Part shown: positions 7,500-14,872 of the stretch, in pieces | Layout of the letters: each line of letters starts with the position of its first letter | Numbering within the stretch: position 1 is the stretch's first letter | Source of the DNA: Micromonospora solifontis | Lineage (GTDB): Bacteria; Actinomycetota; Actinomycetes; Mycobacteriales; Micromonosporaceae | NCBI RefSeq assembly: GCF_003725545.1 | Contig: NZ_RJLN01000053.1 | Coordinates: 1-36,897 of the forward strand | Direction of reading: 5' to 3' | Length of the DNA stretch: 36,897 nt | The notes under the pieces: model-generated | The model's input: the letters and a program-made list of their open reading frames with translations, nothing else | Told to the model about the DNA's origin: nothing | Database searches by the model: none | Position numbers and translations under genes: made by a program

Positions 7500-8480
7500 G
7501 TGTTTAGTCTCGACTGGATCTACTACGCGATCTCGTGGATCCTGCTGACCTGGCACTCGGCCTGGGACGCCATCGGAGTTCCGGTCGAGGCCGTGATCGG
7601 TACGAACTGGTCCTGGATCCTCGCCATCATCTTCCTGGTGGTCACGGTCCGGGTGATCCTCTTCCCGGTCTTCGTCAAGCAGATCAAGTCGCAGCGGGCG
7701 ATGCAGGCGCTCCAGCCCAAGGTCAAGGAGCTGCAGGAGAAGCACAAGGGTGACCGGGAGACGCTCCAGAAGGAGATGATGGAGCTCTACCGGAAGGAAA
7801 AGGCCAACCCGCTGATGGGCTGCCTTCCGATGTTCCTCCAGATCCCGGTCTTCCTCGGCCTGTTCCACACGCTCAAGCGGCTCAACCCGGGCAACACCCA
7901 GAAGACCCTGTACGGCTGGACGGTCGACCAGTTCAACAGCGCCTCGAACGCCAAGCTCTTCACCGCCCCGATCTCCGGGCGGTTCGGCTCCACGGCCGAC
8001 GAGCTGGCCCGGCTGGGGGCGAACACGAACACCGTGAAGATCGTCGCCGGCGTCCTGGTCCTCATCATGATCGCCACCACGTACCTGACCAGCCGGCAGA
8101 TGATCCTGAAGACCGGTTGGGCGGAGGACCCGCAGCAGCGCATGGTCCAGCGGCTGATGCTCTACGGCATCCCGGTCTCGCTGCTGGTCTCCGGCTCGAT
8201 CTTCCCGATCGGTGTGATCATCTACTGGGTCACCAACAACCTCTTCACGCTCGGCCAGCAGCAGTGGGTGCTGCGCAAGTTCCCGCCGCTGGTGCCCCAG
8301 AAGACCGGTACCGCGGCGCGGAACGGCCAGCCGGTCGCCAAGAGCAGCGGGTTGCTCGGCCGCAAGACCGCCCAGCCGGCGGCGAAGGCCCCGGCGGCCG
8401 CCCCGAAGGTGGCCGGCCCGAAGCCCGGCGCCAAGCCGGTCAACCCGAAGAAGGGTCGCCCCGCCAAGCGGCAGGGCTGA
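7500..8480 (+). CDS. yidC: Membrane protein insertase YidC/Oxa1
   Basis: Inserts and folds membrane proteins, alone or with SecYEG. The GTG start follows the yidD stop at once, with GGAGCC as ribosome site. The 326-residue product lacks the large periplasmic domain of Gram-negative YidC. It has a first membrane segment near residues 35-58 with an Arg (VTVRVILFP) like the groove arginine of the family, then a charged cytoplasmic hairpin (QPKVKELQEKHKGDRETLQK), GCLPMFLQIPVFLGLFHTL near residue 105, and further membrane segments near 180 and 225. The tail after residue 265 is Ala/Lys/Pro-rich and basic, suited to ribosome contact. A strong hairpin follows the stop. Confidence 0.95.
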   Translation: MFSLDWIYYAISWILLTWHSAWDAIGVPVEAVIGTNWSWILAIIFLVVTVRVILFPVFVKQIKSQRAMQALQPKVKELQEKHKGDRETLQKEMMELYRKEKANPLMGCLPMFLQIPVFLGLFHTLKRLNPGNTQKTLYGWTVDQFNSASNAKLFTAPISGRFGSTADELARLGANTNTVKIVAGVLVLIMIATTYLTSRQMILKTGWAEDPQQRMVQRLMLYGIPVSLLVSGSIFPIGVIIYWVTNNLFTLGQQQWVLRKFPPLVPQKTGTAARNGQPVAKSSGLLGRKTAQPAAKAPAAAPKVAGPKPGAKPVNPKKGRPAKRQG

Positions 8481-8485
8481 GCAAC

Positions 8486-8517
8486 CGGGCCGCCGCCGGG
8501 TTCCCGGTGGCGGCCCG
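8486..8517 (+). terminator. Hairpin after yidC
   Basis: A 15-bp stem (8486-8500 with 8503-8517, one G-T pair) begins six bases after the yidC stop. There is no T tract, so it may be an attenuator or an mRNA-stabilising structure rather than a full terminator before jag. The 215-base gap to jag holds nothing else I can support. Confidence 0.5.
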
Positions 8518-8695
8518 ATCCGGCCCCCGAGCTGCCGCCGTACGGCCGGCGCCGGGCCGGAACCGCCGCGCGGAGCGCGGTCACGGGCGAAACTGGCCCG
8601 TACAGACGTGCCCGAGGGCACCGGCGAAACCTCCCGCCGGCCTCGGGAGACCAGCGGACCCGACGGTCCGGCCGAGCGAGTACGGAGATGACACC

Positions 8696-9265
8696 GTGAC
8701 CGACACCAGCATCCCCAGCGCCGACTCCTCCCTGGACGAGGAGAGCGTGCCGGCCGCAACGGACGAGGCCGAGGAGACCCGGGCCGAGAAGAAGGCCCCG
8801 GCCGAGAGCGACCTGTTCCGGCAGAGCGAGATCGCGGCCGACTACGTCGAGGGCCTGCTCGACATCCTCGACTACGACGGCGACATCGACGAGCTGGTCT
8901 CCGGCGGCCGTCCGGTCGTCGAGGTGGTCGGCGGCCGCCTGCAGAGCCTGATCGGTCAGCGCGGCGCCACCCTGGAGGCGCTGCAGGAGCTGGCCCGGCT
9001 GGCGGTGTTCCGGCAGACCGGTTCCCCGAGCCGCCTGCTGCTCGACGTCGGGGGCTACCGTGCCGCCCGGCGCAAGGAACTCGCCGCCGTCGCCCGCAAC
9101 GCCGTGGAGAAGGTCAAGGAGTACGGCGAGCCGGTGCGCCTGGAGCCGATGTCCGCGTTCGAGCGCAAGTGCGTGCACGACGTGGTGAACGCGATGAGCG
9201 GTGTGGAGAGCGAGTCCGAGGGCGTCGAGCCGAACCGCCGTATCGTCGTCCGGCCGGCGGACTGA
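8696..9265 (+). CDS. jag: Jag/KhpB-family RNA-binding protein (KH and R3H domains)
   Basis: Cytoplasmic single-stranded nucleic-acid-binding protein; relatives (KhpB/EloR) influence cell elongation and mRNA metabolism. The GTG start with GGAG at 8684-8687 gives 189 residues. Residues 1-40 are acidic. The KH-type loop IGQRGATLEALQ lies near residue 87. The C-terminal R3H domain carries the RxxxH signature within FERKCVHDVV near residue 160 and ends EPNRRIVVRPAD. The classic Jag N-terminal domain is absent, as in other actinobacterial forms. The position between yidC and rsmG is the conserved one. Confidence 0.92.
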   Translation: MTDTSIPSADSSLDEESVPAATDEAEETRAEKKAPAESDLFRQSEIAADYVEGLLDILDYDGDIDELVSGGRPVVEVVGGRLQSLIGQRGATLEALQELARLAVFRQTGSPSRLLLDVGGYRAARRKELAAVARNAVEKVKEYGEPVRLEPMSAFERKCVHDVVNAMSGVESESEGVEPNRRIVVRPAD

Positions 9266-9269
9266 CGGG

Positions 9270-10334
9270 GTGACCCACGACGGGACGACGGCGGGTGCCG
9301 GCTCCGGCCCGGGCGGTACGCCGCCCGGGCCGTCGCCTGTGCAGCCGGACCCCACCGTCGACCCGGTCTTCTCCGCCGAGGACTCCGCCCCCATGGCGGA
9401 CCAATCGGTCTCCAGCCCGCCGTCGACCCCGGCCGACCCGGCTTTCTCCGGTCAGCCGGTCACTCCGGCCGCGACGCCGGTCGCCCCGGTGGGCGCCGTC
9501 GATCCGGTATTCGCCGAACCGACCACCCCCGCCCCCACGGCCGCACCGTCCATCATGGACGACGGTGATCCCGGGCCGGGTGAGCCGCCCGCCCCGTCCG
9601 ACGTCACTTTGCCGCCGGAACTGGCGGGAGCCGCGCGTACCCTCTTCGGCGACCGGCTCGACCTGGCTGCCGGGTACGCCGAACTGCTGGCGACGGAGGG
9701 TGTCGTCCGGGGGCTGATCGGCCCCCGCGAGACGCCGCGGATCTGGGAGCGACACCTGCTCAACTGTGCGGCGATGGCCGAGCGGATCCCCGAGGGCGCG
9801 AGCGTCATCGACGTCGGTTCCGGTGCCGGACTGCCCGGCCTGGTGCTGGCGATCGCCCGGCCCGACCTCACCGTCACGCTGGTCGAGCCGTTGGCCCGGC
9901 GTACCGCCTTTTTGGTCGAGGCGGTGGAGCAGCTCGGACTGACCCGGGCCGTCCGGGTGTTCCGTGGCCGGGCGGAGGAGGCGGCCGCCGGTACGCGCGA
10001 CACGCCGCCGCTCAGCGCCGACATCGTGACCGCCCGTGCGGTGGCCGCGCTCGATCGGCTCGCCGCCTGGTGCCTGCCGCTGGCGGTGGCCGGCGGCCGG
10101 CTGGTCGCGCTCAAGGGCGCCTCGGCGGCCGAGGAGATCGCCGAACACGGCGCGGCCGTGGCCCGGCTCGGCGGCGGCGAGCCGGAACTGCACCGCTGCG
10201 GGGTGGGTGTGATCGACCCGCCGGCTACGGTGGTCGAGGTGGTGCGGGAGCGGGTGATCGGCCCGGCCCGGAAGAAGGGACCGAAGCGCTCACGAGGCGG
10301 ACGCCGCCGCGGCGGCCGCGACCGCGATCGCTGA
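9270..10334 (+). CDS. rsmG: 16S rRNA (guanine-N7) methyltransferase RsmG
   Basis: SAM-dependent enzyme that methylates the N7 of G527 of 16S rRNA (E. coli numbering). The enzyme core starts near LPPELAGAARTLFGDRLDLA and has the SAM motif VIDVGSGAGLPGLVLAIA, the acidic LVEPLARR after strand 2 and TARAVAALDRLAAW. The tail is Arg/Gly-rich. The start is uncertain. The GTG at 9270, four bases after jag, gives 354 residues, more than the ~210-250 usual for the family; ATG codons at 9393 and 9555 give 313 and 259. The extra N-terminus is Pro/Thr/Ser-rich with repeated DPVF/DPAF units and is probably disordered or untranslated. Confidence 0.9.
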   Translation: MTHDGTTAGAGSGPGGTPPGPSPVQPDPTVDPVFSAEDSAPMADQSVSSPPSTPADPAFSGQPVTPAATPVAPVGAVDPVFAEPTTPAPTAAPSIMDDGDPGPGEPPAPSDVTLPPELAGAARTLFGDRLDLAAGYAELLATEGVVRGLIGPRETPRIWERHLLNCAAMAERIPEGASVIDVGSGAGLPGLVLAIARPDLTVTLVEPLARRTAFLVEAVEQLGLTRAVRVFRGRAEEAAAGTRDTPPLSADIVTARAVAALDRLAAWCLPLAVAGGRLVALKGASAAEEIAEHGAAVARLGGGEPELHRCGVGVIDPPATVVEVVRERVIGPARKKGPKRSRGGRRRGGRDRDR

Positions 10335-10408
10335 CCCGGTAAGGCTTTCCGGAGGCCGATCGGGTCGTTGTCCCGGGTGCGGGAGAGCGGATCGATCGGA
10401 ACCCGACG

Positions 10409-10438
10409 TGGACCGGCTACGCCCGTCCGCCGTAGGCT
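10409..10438 (+). promoter_or_regulatory. Candidate parA promoter
   Basis: TAGGCT at 10433-10438 has the actinobacterial -10 shape, with TGGACC at 10409-10414 as a weak -35 (18-base spacer). It lies in the 248-base gap between rsmG and parA. A second TANNNT (TAGTGT, 10452-10457) follows. Confidence 0.3.
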
Positions 10439-10582
10439 GACCGCGCGTCGATAGTGTGGAACGGCGGTGCCGGGCGGCACCCGAACCCGACCGTTCCCGC
10501 CGGGCCGTGACGCCGCGCCGCGAGCGCGAGGGCCTGATTTGACGGGTGCGGACCGACCATCCGGAGCGGGCAGGGATGACAG

Positions 10583-11938
10583 GTGCATGACGACGGCAGG
10601 TACGACGACCCACGGGTGACCGGGCCAGCAGGACGACCCTCGGCGGCCGATCCCGTTTCACGTGAAACCGACTACCAGGGTTGGCCGGTGAGGGGTGACT
10701 CCCTTGGCCCGTCCACCCGCCCGCCGGAGGGTGATCCGGCCGCGCGCCGGGACGTGCCCGGCCGGCCGACCTCCTCCGTGCCGGCGAACGTCCCGCTGTC
10801 ACGCGAGCCGCACGACCCGACGGACGGGCCGGCGAACGCGCCCGCCGCGCGGCCGGCACCGGTGCGCGGCAACGCGGCCGTCCCCGGTCGCTACGAACCG
10901 CAGCCTCCGGTGTCTGGAGTGCCGCACCAGTCCAGCCCCCAGGCGGCCGCGGACGTGGTCACCGGGGTGGTGGTTCCGTCCGACACGCCACCGGCCACCG
11001 GCTACGAGGCAGAAGCCGCCGGCACCACGTACGTTTCACGTGAAACCCCGACGCGCGAAGAGGATGACCCACCGTTGGCTATGGAGGCTATGCGCGCCGT
11101 GCAGATCCTGAATCCCAGCGGCGAGGTCACCATGCCTCGCCCCGACCGGACCCGGGTGATGTGCGTCGCCAACCAGAAGGGCGGCGTGGGTAAGACCACG
11201 ACCACGGTGAACCTGGCGGTGGCGCTCGCCCTGCACGGCAACCGGGTCCTGGTGGTCGACCTCGACCCGCAGGGCAACGCCTCCACCGGGTTGAACGTCC
11301 CGCACCACACCGGCGTCCCGGACGTGTACGACTGCCTGATCGACAGCGTGCCGCTGGAGGACGTGGCGCAGGCGGTCGAGGGCATCCCGAACCTGTGGTG
11401 CGTCCCGGCCACCATCGACCTGGCCGGCGCGGAGATCGAGCTGGTCTCGGTGGTCGCCCGTGAGTCCCGGCTGGCGCGTGCGATCACCGCCTACCCGGGG
11501 CACTTCGACTACGTCTTCATCGACTGCCCGCCGTCGCTCGGTCTGTTGACCGTCAACGCGCTCGTCGCCGCGCAGGAGGTGCTGATCCCGATCCAGTGCG
11601 AGTACTACGCGCTGGAGGGTCTCAACCAGCTGATCAACAACATCAACCTGGTTCGGCAGCACCTCAACCCGCGGCTCGAGGTCTCCACCATCCTGCTCAC
11701 CATGTACGACCGGCGAACCCGGCTGGCCGACGCCGTGGAGCAGGACGTCCGGAACCACTTCGGCGACAAGGTGCTCCAGGCGGTCATCCCCCGGAACGTG
11801 CGGGTCTCTGAGGCGCCGAGCTACGGCCAGTCGGTCATGACCTACGATCCCGGTTCGCGGGGGGCGACGAGCTACTTCGAGGCCGCCCAGGAGATCGCCG
11901 AGCGGGGCGTCAAGGAGCCGGTGAGCCGGAATGCGTAG
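10583..11938 (+). CDS. parA: Chromosome-partitioning ATPase ParA (Soj)
   Basis: Walker-type ATPase that drives ParB-parS complexes apart and so segregates new origins. The ATPase core begins near residue 190 with MCVANQKGGVGKTTTT (deviant Walker A), followed by VLVVDLDPQGNAS and FIDCPPSLGLLT, and ends with PSYGQSVMTYDPGSRGA. The GTG at 10583 gives 451 residues, with about 165 residues of low-complexity sequence before the core. That extension contains VSRET twice, each time encoded by a perfect parS site. If translation began instead at the ATG at 11080-11082 (MEAMRAVQIL), both parS sites would be leader DNA. parB follows after 27 bases. Confidence 0.94.
   Translation: MHDDGRYDDPRVTGPAGRPSAADPVSRETDYQGWPVRGDSLGPSTRPPEGDPAARRDVPGRPTSSVPANVPLSREPHDPTDGPANAPAARPAPVRGNAAVPGRYEPQPPVSGVPHQSSPQAAADVVTGVVVPSDTPPATGYEAEAAGTTYVSRETPTREEDDPPLAMEAMRAVQILNPSGEVTMPRPDRTRVMCVANQKGGVGKTTTTVNLAVALALHGNRVLVVDLDPQGNASTGLNVPHHTGVPDVYDCLIDSVPLEDVAQAVEGIPNLWCVPATIDLAGAEIELVSVVARESRLARAITAYPGHFDYVFIDCPPSLGLLTVNALVAAQEVLIPIQCEYYALEGLNQLINNINLVRQHLNPRLEVSTILLTMYDRRTRLADAVEQDVRNHFGDKVLQAVIPRNVRVSEAPSYGQSVMTYDPGSRGATSYFEAAQEIAERGVKEPVSRNA
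10655..10668. other. parS: parS site 1 (inside parA frame)
   Basis: GTTTCACGTGAAAC, a perfect palindromic ParB-binding site. Read in the parA frame it encodes part of PVSRET. Confidence 0.95.
11033..11046. other. parS: parS site 2 (inside parA frame)
   Basis: GTTTCACGTGAAAC, perfect 14-mer. It is in the same reading phase as site 1 and again encodes VSRET, here in TYVSRETPT. It is 378 bases from site 1, a multiple of three as required. Confidence 0.95.
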
Positions 11939-11965
11939 TGCGAGGAAGTCGCTGGGAGGCGTCGC

Positions 11966-12991
11966 ATGAAGAACCGTCCTCGCGGCGGTCTGGGCCGGGG
12001 GCTCGGTGCCCTCATCCCCACCGGGCCCGTGCCGGGCAGTGCCCCGGCGACCGCCGAGTCCGAGAGCGGTGCGGCGACGACCGCCCCGGCCGTGCCGGTG
12101 GCCGGCGCGGCTGCCGCCATCGGGGCGCCGGCCCCGGCAGCGGAGCCTGAGCCACAGCTGAGCCCGGTGCCGGGCGCGCGGTTCGCCGAGATTCCGGTCG
12201 ACTCCATCGTGCCCAACCCGAAGCAGCCCCGGCAGGTCTTCGACGAGGAGGCGCTGGAGGAACTGAAGACCTCGATCCAGGAGGTCGGCTTCCTCCAGCC
12301 GATCGTCGTGCGCCAGCTCGACGGCGAGAAGTACGAACTCGTCATGGGCGAGCGGCGCTGGCGGGCGGCCCAGGCGGTGGGCCGGGAGTCCATCCCCGCG
12401 ATCGTCCGGGACACCAGGGACGACGCGATGCTCCGCGACGCGCTGCTGGAGAACATCCACCGGGCGAACCTCAACCCGTTGGAAGAGGCGGCCGCCTATC
12501 AGCAGCTGCTGGAGGAGTTCGGTGCCACCCACGAGGAACTGGCCCGGCGGATCGGCCGCAGCCGGCCACAGATCTCCAACACCATCCGCCTGATGAACCT
12601 GCCGGCCCAGGTGCAGCGCCGGGTTGCCGCCGGAGTGCTCTCCGCCGGCCATGCCCGGGCGTTGCTCAGCCTGGACGACGCCGAGGCGCAGGAGCAGCTC
12701 GCCAAGCGGATCGTGGCCGAGGGCATCTCGGTACGCGCCACCGAGGAGCTGGTGGCTCTCGCGCTGGCCGACGGCCCCGCCAAGGCCCCGGCGGCGAAGC
12801 GGCGGCCGAAGCCGCACGCACCGGCGTTGTCGGACCTGGCGGACCGGCTCTCGGACCGGTTCGACACCCGGGTGAAGGTGGACATCGGCAGGAGCAAGGG
12901 CAAGATCACCATCGAGTTCGCCACGGTGGACGACCTTGAGCGGATCGTGGGCATCATCGGCGTTGGCCAGGAGGACCAGCCCGAGCAGTGA
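11966..12991 (+). CDS. parB: Chromosome-partitioning protein ParB (Spo0J)
   Basis: CTP-dependent DNA clamp that loads at parS and spreads. The ATG start has GGGAGG upstream and gives 341 residues. Residues 1-75 are a basic start (KNRPRGGLGRGLGALIP) and an Ala/Pro linker. The CTP-binding N-domain follows with the PKQPRQVFDEEALEEL and GFLQPIVVRQ boxes and the arginine-rich GERRWRAAQ motif near residue 128. ENIHRANLNPLEEAAAYQ and the helix-turn-helix ELARRIGRSRPQISNTIRLM (near 192-212) bind parS. The C-terminal dimerisation domain ends the protein (ITIEFATVDDLERIV). A strong hairpin terminates the operon 18 bases after the stop. Confidence 0.96.
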   Translation: MKNRPRGGLGRGLGALIPTGPVPGSAPATAESESGAATTAPAVPVAGAAAAIGAPAPAAEPEPQLSPVPGARFAEIPVDSIVPNPKQPRQVFDEEALEELKTSIQEVGFLQPIVVRQLDGEKYELVMGERRWRAAQAVGRESIPAIVRDTRDDAMLRDALLENIHRANLNPLEEAAAYQQLLEEFGATHEELARRIGRSRPQISNTIRLMNLPAQVQRRVAAGVLSAGHARALLSLDDAEAQEQLAKRIVAEGISVRATEELVALALADGPAKAPAAKRRPKPHAPALSDLADRLSDRFDTRVKVDIGRSKGKITIEFATVDDLERIVGIIGVGQEDQPEQ

Positions 12992-13008
12992 CCCGCGCCG
13001 CCGACCAA

Positions 13009-13048
13009 CGGCCGCGTCACCCGTCGGGTGACGCGGCCGGGTCGTTTC
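13009..13048 (+). terminator. Terminator of the parAB operon
   Basis: A 13-bp perfect stem (13010-13022 with 13026-13038, extended by C13009-G13039) around a 3-base loop is followed by a short T run (GTCGTTT). It starts 18 bases after parB. Confidence 0.8.
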
Positions 13049-13347
13049 CGGGGCCGGTTCGGCGGGGAGCGTGCCATCGGCGCCCGGCAGGCGCTCCTGG
13101 GGCCTTCTCCAGCCCGTTCCACGGCAGGGCCAGCCTTTCGGGGACCCGCTTCCCCCGTCGTGCGCTCTACGGTGCCATGAGAGGGCGGGACAGCCCCTCG
13201 GACGCTCGCGCCCGGCTCGCTGCGAGGGGCGTGCCGGCGCAGCAGGTGTTCCGGCGGCCGGTCGCGTTCCGCTGAGAAGAGCGGCGTCGCGGCGGCGGGG
13301 AACTGGGAGCGCCACTCGGCCGAGCCCGCCGACCGAGCGGGCAGGCC

Positions 13348-13361
13348 GTTTCACGTGAAAC
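13348..13361. other. parS: parS site 3
   Basis: GTTTCACGTGAAAC, perfect 14-mer, in the spacer after parB. Confidence 0.95.
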
Positions 13362-13502
13362 ACCGCTGCCGGCCGCCCGGGCCTAGCGTGCGGAGGACGG
13401 CTGTCGAACCGGGCCCTGGCCCGGGGGCATCGGCTCAGGCGCGACAAGGCCGAAGGAAGGCGTGCCGGCGTACGCGTCGCACGCCGCGCCGGCGGGCGTG
13501 TG

Positions 13503-13516
13503 GTTTCACGTGAAAC
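13503..13516. other. parS: parS site 4
   Basis: GTTTCACGTGAAAC, perfect 14-mer, 155 bases after site 3; the two form a close pair. Confidence 0.95.
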
Positions 13517-14039
13517 GGCTGCCACCCGGCCGGTCAAGGTCTTCGTGCCCGCCGAGGCGGTCAGGGTGCGCTGCGTCTGGTTCGATCGTGCCCGCCCGGC
13601 GGACGGCCGCCCTCGGTTGAGGCGGGTGCCAGTGCCAAGGCGATTCTGACGCGGCTGTTGGTGGGCACCTCGCCCGCCGGCGCGGGCGAGGTGCCCCGCA
13701 GGTTCTGCTCGTACTTCGCGAGGCCGGTGTCCTCGGTAAGCGCCGCAAGGTGCCCGTCCGGAAAGCCCGTGCGTCCGGCCGAGGCGGAAGGGTCGAAGAG
13801 GCGACAGGCGTAGGGGGCTGGCGACAGTTGGCCGTCCCGGGCGACGGCGTGTGCCACAGGCGGTGGCCCGGATGCCGGCGCGGTGTCGTCCGGCCCACCC
13901 TGGACGGCGGGGTGCACCGGCGAGCCGACAGCCGCGCCCCGCCGTGCCCTCCGCGTGCCGCGCCCTCCCCGCGCTGCCCGTCCGCGCCGGCCGTGCCCGC
14001 CGGGCATCGCGCCCGCCGGGCATCGCACCGTGCTCTCCG

Positions 14040-14195
14040 CAGCGGCCGTGCCCTCCGCGCCGGCCCTGCCGTCCGCGCCGCCGTGCCCTCCGCGCCGCCG
14101 TGCCCTCCGCGCCAGCCGTGCTCTCCGCACCGGCCGTGCTCCTCCGCGCCGCCGTGCCCTCCGTACCGGCCGCGCCCTCCGCGCCGCGCCGTCGG
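14040..14195. repeat. Degenerate ~18-bp GC-rich tandem repeat
   Basis: About eight imperfect units of roughly 17-19 bases follow one another, built on the theme CCGTGCCCTCCGCGCCGG with point changes and small indels. Related but looser CCG/GCC sequence continues to the left as far as about 13940. No reading frame through it is convincing. Confidence 0.7.
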
Positions 14196-14435
14196 TTTCG
14201 CGGTGCCAGCCGGGATCGACCCGCTGGGCCTGGCCCAGGTCGACTCTCTCTCGCGTGTGGCCGTTGTCGGGCGACCCGCCGCTCGGATCGAGCGATGTGC
14301 GGCATGTCGAGTGGATGAGGCCAGTGGCCAAACACGGGCCGGCTCGCGAGGCGGACCATCAGTCCCGACGGTCCCCAGGCGATCGGCGAGAGGCGTGGGA
14401 GCGGACGGGATGCGAGGCGGTTGCCGGCACATCTC

Positions 14436-14449
14436 GTTTCACGTGAAAC
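14436..14449. other. parS: parS site 5
   Basis: GTTTCACGTGAAAC, perfect 14-mer. Confidence 0.95.
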
Positions 14450-14649
14450 GTAGCGCGGACGCTCGCAGACGTCGCCATCCCGGTCCGTCGTCGGGGGCTA
14501 CGACGTCCTGAGACGGAATCGACGGCGGGTGGCACCGAGGCCGTGACGAGATCGGTAACGCCGCTCCGAGGCCGGTTGCCGATCGATGGCTCGGTCGTTG
14601 AGAAGGAAGGGCGCGACCGGGGGACAACCAGTCCGGATGACGGTCGACG

Positions 14650-14776
14650 TTATCCACAGTTGTTTTCCACAGGCCATCCTCGTTTCACGTGAAACAGCGC
14701 GGCGAAAGCCTTGCTGAGCTGTGGATGACGCGGTGTGGTGGTGATCTCGGCAGCCTGTGGACAACCCGGTGGACAA
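14650..14776. other. Second DnaA-box cluster, far from oriC
   Basis: Five 9-mers close to the DnaA box lie in 127 bases: TTATCCACA at 14650-14658 (perfect), TTTTCCACA at 14663-14671, TGTGGATGA at 14720-14728, TGTGGACAA at 14756-14764 and GGTGGACAA at 14768-14776. parS site 6 lies among them. The density is comparable to oriC, which is 10.6 kb away. It could titrate DnaA, assist origin firing, or be a remnant of an origin. Confidence 0.65.
14682..14695. other. parS: parS site 6 (inside the DnaA-box cluster)
   Basis: GTTTCACGTGAAAC, perfect 14-mer, between the second and third DnaA-like boxes of the cluster at 14650-14776. Confidence 0.95.
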
Positions 14777-14836
14777 CCGTCGGCGGTCGGGTGCGGGGTT
14801 GGCCGGCGAACCGGTGACCGCCGATGGAATCAGGTA

Positions 14837-14865
14837 GGGACAGGCGTCGCGGACTCGGTTAGGGT
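14837..14865 (+). promoter_or_regulatory. Promoter of a probably leaderless gene (14873)
   Basis: GGGACA (14837-14842) and TAGGGT (14860-14865) are 17 bases apart. The -10 ends seven bases before the GTG at 14873, so transcription would start at or next to the start codon. No ribosome site is visible before that GTG, which fits a leaderless mRNA. Confidence 0.55.
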
Positions 14866-14872
14866 CAGCGTC

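Larger units (their letters stand above)
13049..14649. other. Non-coding centromere-like spacer (no supportable gene)
   Basis: Open frames exist here on both strands, but they are Arg/Ala/Gly-rich, overlap each other and match nothing I recognise. What can be supported is three perfect parS sites (13348, 13503, 14436; a fourth at 14682 lies just beyond), a block of degenerate tandem repeats at about 14040-14195, and the start of a DnaA-box cluster at 14650. Together with the two parS sites in parA, the area looks like the ParB loading centre of the chromosome. Confidence 0.6.

Noticed and set aside
6180..8759. Long minus-strand open frame opposite rpmH, rnpA and yidC
   Set aside because: Fully antisense to conserved genes; composition is that of a shadow frame.
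14040..14195. CRISPR-like array
   Set aside because: The units are contiguous and degenerate, with no unique spacers and no cas genes.
11036..14359. Very long open frame on the minus strand across parA, parB and the spacer
   Set aside because: It is antisense to two certain genes, Arg/Pro/Gly-rich, has no recognisable domain, and is the typical antisense shadow of high-GC codon use.
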